A DNA stretch of 64,000 nucleotides, from NCBI GenBank assembly GCA_022774325.1, contig JALFNN010000100.1:1-64000 (forward strand), in the 5' to 3' direction. Within the stretch, counting starts at the first letter, position 1; every line of letters starts with the position of its first letter. Source of the stretch: a bacterium. GTDB taxonomy: Bacteria; Bacillota; Clostridia; Lachnospirales; Lachnospiraceae. This document shows positions 63,193 through 64,000 of this stretch, piece after piece. A program made the translations under genes and the position numbers. A model generated the notes under the pieces. It made no database searches, had not been told where the DNA came from, and worked only from the letters and a program-made list of their open reading frames with translations.

Positions 63193-64000
63193 TCACAGCA
63201 TGAAAATCCACATCAAAACACTGATGATCACTCCGAAGATCACACTTCGGGTCGCCACATAACGCCAGTAGGCTTTTTTATCCATCGGGAGATCACCCAC
63301 CATCTTGCCGGTCTGTCCGTTCATAGCGAAGGTGTATTTCTTTCCTTCCCATGTTGTATTAAGGATCCATACCGGATACAATGCATATAAATATTTTGCA
63401 TTGTAAATATTGACATTGCTTCCTGTCGTCGTAATCATCTGATATCCGGTTACAGTATTTCCAAAAACAGTTTCCGCACTGCTCGTGATTCGTTCTTTCG
63501 CACGCTCCAAACATTCTTCCATATCCACATCGTAGCGGTCTGCCACAAATCCCGCCAGATATGCCGGGGTAAATGGTACCGCCTCGGAGAAATCAAATGG
63601 CTCAATGGATTCCATCAGTGTATCATCCATTTTCTCGGAACCGTCCGCCGGAATCCGTTCGAACCGGACCGAGCCGCCGCGCTCTACCAAATAATGTTCA
63701 TGTTCCGTATATTCGGTGTCGCCGTTCTCCCAGACACGGAGATTTCTCGCATCATACATAAAATGGGACTTGGTATCAGCATCAAACAGCCAGAACGGAA
63801 CGTATACGCCCTTGATCTCATCAATATGGTTCTCATCCTTAAATACCTTCGGAAGGAACGGCTTGCCTTTCAGATGGCTGTAATATGCCGCCTTTGCAGC
63901 TTTCTTATCTTTCTTAAACGGAATGACATAATCCGGCTTCTGATCACCGGAAAATTGTCCCTTCATGACAACCCGGTTCCCGCAATACGGACAGGTGGTC
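63193..64000 (-). CDS. Zinc-ribbon membrane protein, N-terminus cut off
   Basis: The open frame continues past the right edge: codons before the internal Met at 63966 read TTCPYCGNRVVMKG, so a CPYC zinc knuckle precedes it, and the true start is outside the window. The visible 268 residues are a soluble domain (a long beta-rich part with VPFWLFDADTKSHFMYDA) and one C-terminal membrane helix. Similar proteins, annotated as TFIIB-type zinc-ribbon proteins, are common beside TPM genes. The function is unknown. Confidence 0.7.
   Translation of the reverse strand, partial: TTCPYCGNRVVMKGQFSGDQKPDYVIPFKKDKKAAKAAYYSHLKGKPFLPKVFKDENHIDEIKGVYVPFWLFDADTKSHFMYDARNLRVWENGDTEYTEHEHYLVERGGSVRFERIPADGSEKMDDTLMESIEPFDFSEAVPFTPAYLAGFVADRYDVDMEECLERAKERITSSAETVFGNTVTGYQMITTTGSNVNIYNAKYLYALYPVWILNTTWEGKKYTFAMNGQTGKMVGDLPMDKKAYWRYVATRSVIFGVIISVLMWIFML

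Overview
The window is a stretch of chromosome from a Gram-positive anaerobe of the class Clostridia, most likely a gut Lachnospiraceae (Dorea/Mediterraneibacter/Blautia-like). Several things suggest this: sporulation-family proteins (SpoVB-like, SpoIIM-like), a pyrH-frr-uppS-cdsA-dxr-rseP block, recA-recX-rny order, a nudF-spoIIM pair, independent phosphoglycerate mutase, a flavin reductase/rubredoxin fusion, a giant acyl-CoA dehydratase activase, and AGGAGG-type ribosome binding sites with clear -35/-10 promoters. The assignment is by gene content, not by 16S or database search. Most genes lie on the minus strand. There are no insertion sequences, prophage genes or CRISPR arrays, so this is mainly core chromosome with a few accessory patches.

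Layout. 1-11 kb: coaE (cut by the window edge), polA, tRNA-Leu(CAA), a divergent lysA, a rhomboid-like membrane protein with a zinc ribbon, the 1417-residue dehydratase activase (+), and an aspartate aminotransferase. 11-17 kb: glycolysis (gpmI; gap-pgk-tpiA) with a flavin reductase-rubredoxin gene between. 17-21 kb: an Fe-S/tRNA-thiolation operon read iscR-type regulator, nifS, nifU, mnmA, PHP phosphatase. 21-27 kb: SpoVB-like flippase (+), then spoIIM, nudF, rny, recX and recA (-), with two LexA-like boxes at recA. 27-35 kb: one tight operon, ppk1-topB-hexapeptide transferase-HAD phosphatase-hydroxyacid dehydrogenase-metallo-beta-lactamase-fold hydrolase. 35-40 kb: asd, argH, queH and a two-gene SsuBC-type importer without a binding protein. 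40-46 kb is the most interesting part: a truncated VanZ-like gene, a Lon-like AAA+ ATPase without its protease domain, an N-acetylhexosamine-kinase-like gene, and a three-gene operon (nucleoside hydrolase, ECF S component, SDR oxidoreductase) behind a preQ1-I riboswitch. 46-54 kb: greA, the lipid/isoprenoid/ribosome-recycling block, a DMT transporter and a degenerate acetylglutamate-kinase homologue. 54-60 kb: dus-trmO, a small alarmone synthetase and an XRE regulator/PLDc_N/ABC-2 exporter cassette. 60-64 kb: an SDR resembling bile-acid 7alpha-hydroxysteroid dehydrogenase, the manganese exporter mntP behind a yybP-ykoY riboswitch, and a TPM-domain/zinc-ribbon membrane pair running off the end.

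How the parts work together. The strongest system-level signal is queuosine metabolism. A preQ1-sensing aptamer followed by a terminator controls a QueK-like nucleoside hydrolase, an ECF substrate-capture protein and an unassigned SDR, while queH (the last step of de novo queuosine synthesis) lies about 6 kb away. I read the operon as a queuosine/queuine scavenging unit; the SDR would be a new component. A second metal-sensing RNA (Mn2+, mntP) has two consecutive terminators. Starts were moved from the longest open frame wherever a ribosome binding site decided it (mnmA, nifS, nudF, argH, the SDRs, queK-like, ECF S, uppS, pyrH, AAA+, mntP).
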